Below are positions 61,582 through 64,000 of a stretch of 64,000 bases of DNA, piece by piece. The notes under the pieces were generated by a model. The model searched no databases and had not been told where the DNA came from. It saw only the letters and a list, made by a program, of their open reading frames with translations. The stretch lies in NCBI RefSeq assembly GCF_030811855.1, contig NZ_JAUSRN010000001.1:434001-498000 (forward strand). The letters are read 5' to 3'. Numbering within the stretch: position 1 is the stretch's first letter; each line of letters opens with the position of its first letter. The DNA comes from Variovorax paradoxus. Its GTDB lineage: Bacteria; Pseudomonadota; Gammaproteobacteria; Burkholderiales; Burkholderiaceae_C. Both the position numbers and the translations under genes were made by a program.

Positions 61582-62241
61582 ATGTCACTGCGCATCAACG
61601 ATATTGCCCCCGACTTCACGGCCCAGACGACCCAGGGGCCGATCAAGTTTCACGAATGGATCGGCGACGGCTGGGCGATTCTGTTCTCGCACCCCAAGGA
61701 CTTCACGCCGGTTTGCACCACCGAGCTGGGCTACATGGCGAAGATCGAGCCCGAATTCACCAAGCGCAACACCAAGCTGATCGGCCTGAGCGTCGATCCA
61801 GTCGATGCCCACGACCGCTGGGCCAAGGACATCGAGGAAACCCAAGGCTACCTGCCCAAGTACCCGATGATCGGCGACACCGACCTTGCGGTGGCCAAGC
61901 TGTACAACATGCTGCCGGCCGAGGAGCCGGGCACGTCCGAGGGTCGTACCGCGGCGACCAATGCGACGGTGCGATCGGTGTTCGTGATCGGGCCCGACAA
62001 GCGCATCAAGCTGATGCTGACCTATCCGATGACGACCGGGCGCAACTTCGACGAGATCCTGCGCGTGCTCGACTCGATGCAGCTGACCGCGACGCACAAG
62101 GTTGCCACGCCCGTCAACTGGCAAAAGGGCGAGGACGTGATCATCGCGGGCTCGGTGTCGGATGAGGACGCCAAGAAGCTGTTCCCCGCGGGCTGGAAGT
62201 CGCCCAAGCCCTACCTGCGCGTGGTGAAGCAGCCCGGCTGA
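61582..62241 (+). CDS. 1-Cys peroxiredoxin (Prx6-like)
   Basis: This 219-residue thiol peroxidase has the peroxidatic Cys45 in HPKDFTPVCTTELG and the Prx6-type C-terminal domain (VATPVNWQKGEDVIIAGSVS). There is no second conserved resolving Cys. It reduces hydrogen peroxide and alkyl hydroperoxides in the cytoplasm. AAGGA at 61571-61575 is well spaced from the ATG at 61582 and too close to the ATG at 61576, which decides the start. Confidence 0.93.
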   Translation: MSLRINDIAPDFTAQTTQGPIKFHEWIGDGWAILFSHPKDFTPVCTTELGYMAKIEPEFTKRNTKLIGLSVDPVDAHDRWAKDIEETQGYLPKYPMIGDTDLAVAKLYNMLPAEEPGTSEGRTAATNATVRSVFVIGPDKRIKLMLTYPMTTGRNFDEILRVLDSMQLTATHKVATPVNWQKGEDVIIAGSVSDEDAKKLFPAGWKSPKPYLRVVKQPG

Positions 62242-62257
62242 TCGCGAGCGCAGCATC

Positions 62258-63298
62258 ATGGTCTTCGCGCAGATCGCGACCGGCGGCTGCCAGTCCTACC
62301 TCATCGGCTGCGACCAGACCTGTGCCGCCGCACTCATCGATCCGGAGCTGAGCCAGATCGACCACTACATCGCGCTCGCCGCCCGCGACGGCGTACGCAT
62401 CCGCTACCTGATCGACACCCACACGCACGCCGACCACTTCTCCGCGACCCGCGAACTCGCGCGCCAGTTGAACGTGCCCGTAGTCATGCACCACGCGAGC
62501 CCCGCGCCCTTCGTGGACATGCGCATCGGCGACGGCGAGATGATCGTCGTCGGGCGCCTGCGGGTGCAGGTCACTCATACCCCGGGGCACACCGCCGACT
62601 CGATGTGCCTTCAGGTAGAAGACCGCCTGTTCACCGGCGACACGCTGCTAATCGGCGCCACCGGGCGCACCGACCTGCCCAGCGGCGACCCCGAAGCACT
62701 CTACGACAGCCTGTTCAACCGCGTGCTGCGAATGGACCCGGCGCTCAAGGTCTGCCCCGCGCACGACTACAAGGGACGCACCTACTCGACGATCGCCGAA
62801 GAGATCGCATCCAACCCGCGCCTGCAGGCGCGCGAACGCGAGGCCTTCGTCGAGATGATGCGCAGCCTCAACCTCACGATGCCGACGCACATCACCGAGG
62901 CGCTGCGCACGAACATGAGCGGCGGCAAGACCGTGGCGAGCCTGCTCGCCGAAGCGACGGCGGGGGTGCCCTTCATGTCGCTGGCCGAACTCAAGGCGCG
63001 CGTCGAGGCCGCGGAGGACGACCTGATCGTGCTCGACGTGCGCGAGCGCGACGCCTACGAGGCCGGCCACATTCCCGGCGCACGCCTGCTGCCGCGCGGC
63101 CAACTGGAATTGCGCGTCAACCAGGACCTGCCCGATCCCACGCGGCGCATCCTCACCTGCTGCGAGCTTGGCTACATCTCGACGCTGGCGGCTTCGACGC
63201 TGCGCGGCATGGGTTTTCTGCACGCGGTCGCACTGGACGGCGGCATGAAGGCCTGGCGCGAGGCAGGCTATCCGCTGACGGCGGGGCGCGTGGCCTGA
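62258..63298 (+). CDS. Persulfide dioxygenase-rhodanese fusion (ETHE1-like + rhodanese)
   Basis: This 346-residue two-domain protein has, at residues 1-235, the metallo-beta-lactamase fold of glutathione persulfide dioxygenases: THTHADH (His55, His57, Asp59, His60), TPGHTADS, FTGDTLLIGATGRTDLPSGD and CPAHDY. Residues 240-346 are a rhodanese domain (VLDVRERDAYEAGHIPGA) with the active-site loop CCELGYIS (Cys301/Cys302). Fusions of this type oxidise glutathione persulfide to sulfite and pass sulfur with thiosulfate. The adjoining peroxiredoxin suggests a shared role in sulfur or redox stress. Confidence 0.9.
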   Translation: MVFAQIATGGCQSYLIGCDQTCAAALIDPELSQIDHYIALAARDGVRIRYLIDTHTHADHFSATRELARQLNVPVVMHHASPAPFVDMRIGDGEMIVVGRLRVQVTHTPGHTADSMCLQVEDRLFTGDTLLIGATGRTDLPSGDPEALYDSLFNRVLRMDPALKVCPAHDYKGRTYSTIAEEIASNPRLQAREREAFVEMMRSLNLTMPTHITEALRTNMSGGKTVASLLAEATAGVPFMSLAELKARVEAAEDDLIVLDVRERDAYEAGHIPGARLLPRGQLELRVNQDLPDPTRRILTCCELGYISTLAASTLRGMGFLHAVALDGGMKAWREAGYPLTAGRVA

Positions 63299-63363
63299 GC
63301 ACCCCGGGCCACTAGCCCGTGCGCGAGATCGCAACGCGCGATCCGCGTCGACGGGTATCGCGG

Positions 63364-64000
63364 CTATGACGAGACATCGAGCCGACGGCGGAAGTCGCCT
63401 GGCGTGCATCCTTCAATGTTGCGAAAGAACTTGGTGAAGTTGGTCGCCTCATCGAAGCCAAGCCGCTGCGCGATCGCGGAAATCGGCATCTCCGTGTGCA
63501 CGAGCAGGCGCTTGGCTTCCAGCGCAAGGCGCGAGGCGATAAAGGCCTTCGCACCGACGCCAGCCACCGCACTGCAGATGCGAGTGAGGGTCTTCTCGGA
63601 ACATCCCATGGCATGTGCGTAGCGCGAAACGTGATGCCACTCATGCACCTTCGCGTCCAAAAGCCGTTTGAAAAGACGAAAGCGCTCCGGCGCGTCGGCC
63701 GATGCTCCGGCGGGCGGCTGTTGCTCGGCGTGAAAGATGTGCAGCCGCATCACGAGCGTTGCCAGTTCACTCTGGAGCAGCCAGTTCAGCAGCGGTTGCC
63801 GGGCTTCGAGCGTGCACTCCTCCTCGAGCCGCGCGAGCGTGTCGGCCAAGAACCGACCCGTCGACCGGTCGAGGCGCAGATGGCCAGGAAGCGCATCGAT
63901 CAGTTCAGGCATCTGAAGGCGTTCCTCGCCTTGCGAAGCCTGCAGCAGTTCGGGTCGGAACAGCAGGAGGGTTGCGTCCCAACGGCTTCCCGGGCCGAAG
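63364..64000 (-). CDS. AraC family transcriptional regulator (5' end beyond the window)
   Basis: The C-terminal AraC/XylS DNA-binding domain with two helix-turn-helix motifs is complete: HHVSRYAHAMGCSEKTLTRI and PISAIAQRLGFDEATNFTKFFRNIEGCTPGDFRRR (parts: AIAQRLGFDEATNFTKFF, GCTPGDFRR). An ATG at 63912 would give only 182 residues. The frame stays open to the right edge with protein-like sequence (TLLLFRPELLQAS...), so the start most likely lies outside the window and the effector domain is only partly seen. The gene converges with the fusion gene; the 65-base gap has a weak CGGGC/GCCCG hairpin. Confidence 0.88.
   Translation of the reverse strand, partial: FGPGSRWDATLLLFRPELLQASQGEERLQMPELIDALPGHLRLDRSTGRFLADTLARLEEECTLEARQPLLNWLLQSELATLVMRLHIFHAEQQPPAGASADAPERFRLFKRLLDAKVHEWHHVSRYAHAMGCSEKTLTRICSAVAGVGAKAFIASRLALEAKRLLVHTEMPISAIAQRLGFDEATNFTKFFRNIEGCTPGDFRRRLDVSS

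Overview
The window is high-GC, gene-dense DNA of a free-living beta-proteobacterium, most like Variovorax or another member of the Comamonadaceae/Burkholderiales. This rests on the family content (Bug-type receptor, Gram-negative porin, many LIV-type ABC transporters), the codon use, and operons packed with 4-bp ATGA start/stop overlaps. Nearly all of it is catabolic. I see no tRNA, rRNA, CRISPR array, prophage or insertion sequence. Both ends cut a gene: a Rieske oxygenase on the left and an AraC-type regulator on the right.

Region 1 (1-9689) is a gentisate-pathway operon. It holds a salicylate 5-hydroxylase-like oxygenase (large and small subunits), a Rieske ferredoxin, a ferredoxin reductase, a fumarylpyruvate hydrolase-type FAH protein, gentisate 1,2-dioxygenase and a complete five-gene LIV-type ABC importer. 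Region 2 (9738-13962) is a divergent marR gene plus a hydroxyquinol operon: flavin monooxygenase, hydroxyquinol 1,2-dioxygenase and maleylacetate reductase. A perfect palindrome lies between marR and the operon.

Region 3 (13997-24332) is the least familiar part. A LysR gene stands between a four-gene minus-strand operon (dehydrogenase, FAH protein, orphan lipoprotein receptor, Tat-exported lipoprotein amidohydrolase) and a plus-strand operon (NIPSNAP, two-domain extradiol-type VOC protein, YCII, orphan LIV receptor, porin). A 31-bp element with 25 identities occurs once upstream of each operon, in the same orientation to the genes, so both look like targets of one regulator.

Region 4 (24343-42282) is a large acyl-CoA pathway with MarR and TetR regulators. 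It contains a second LIV importer, three AMP-forming ligases, two thiolases, an acyl-CoA dehydrogenase, a nitronate monooxygenase-like flavoprotein, an SDR lacking the catalytic Tyr and a DsbA-type isomerase. Four related CGATCGTTT/AAACGATCG-like operators sit at the tetR promoter, the importer promoter and both sides of the 39855/40014 divergent promoter. Region 5 (42327-49718) holds a thioesterase, a TetR/SDR divergon with twin operators, an IclR-linked ligase/Bug receptor/crotonase operon, and a RelB/RelE-type toxin-antitoxin pair.

Region 6 (49824-61475) is malonate use: an MdcR-like regulator, a glyoxalase II gene, a MatC-type carrier and malonate decarboxylase genes in the order mdcA-C-D-E-G-B-H, followed by acetyl-CoA synthetase. 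Region 7 (61582-64000) holds a 1-Cys peroxiredoxin, a persulfide dioxygenase-rhodanese fusion and the partial AraC regulator.
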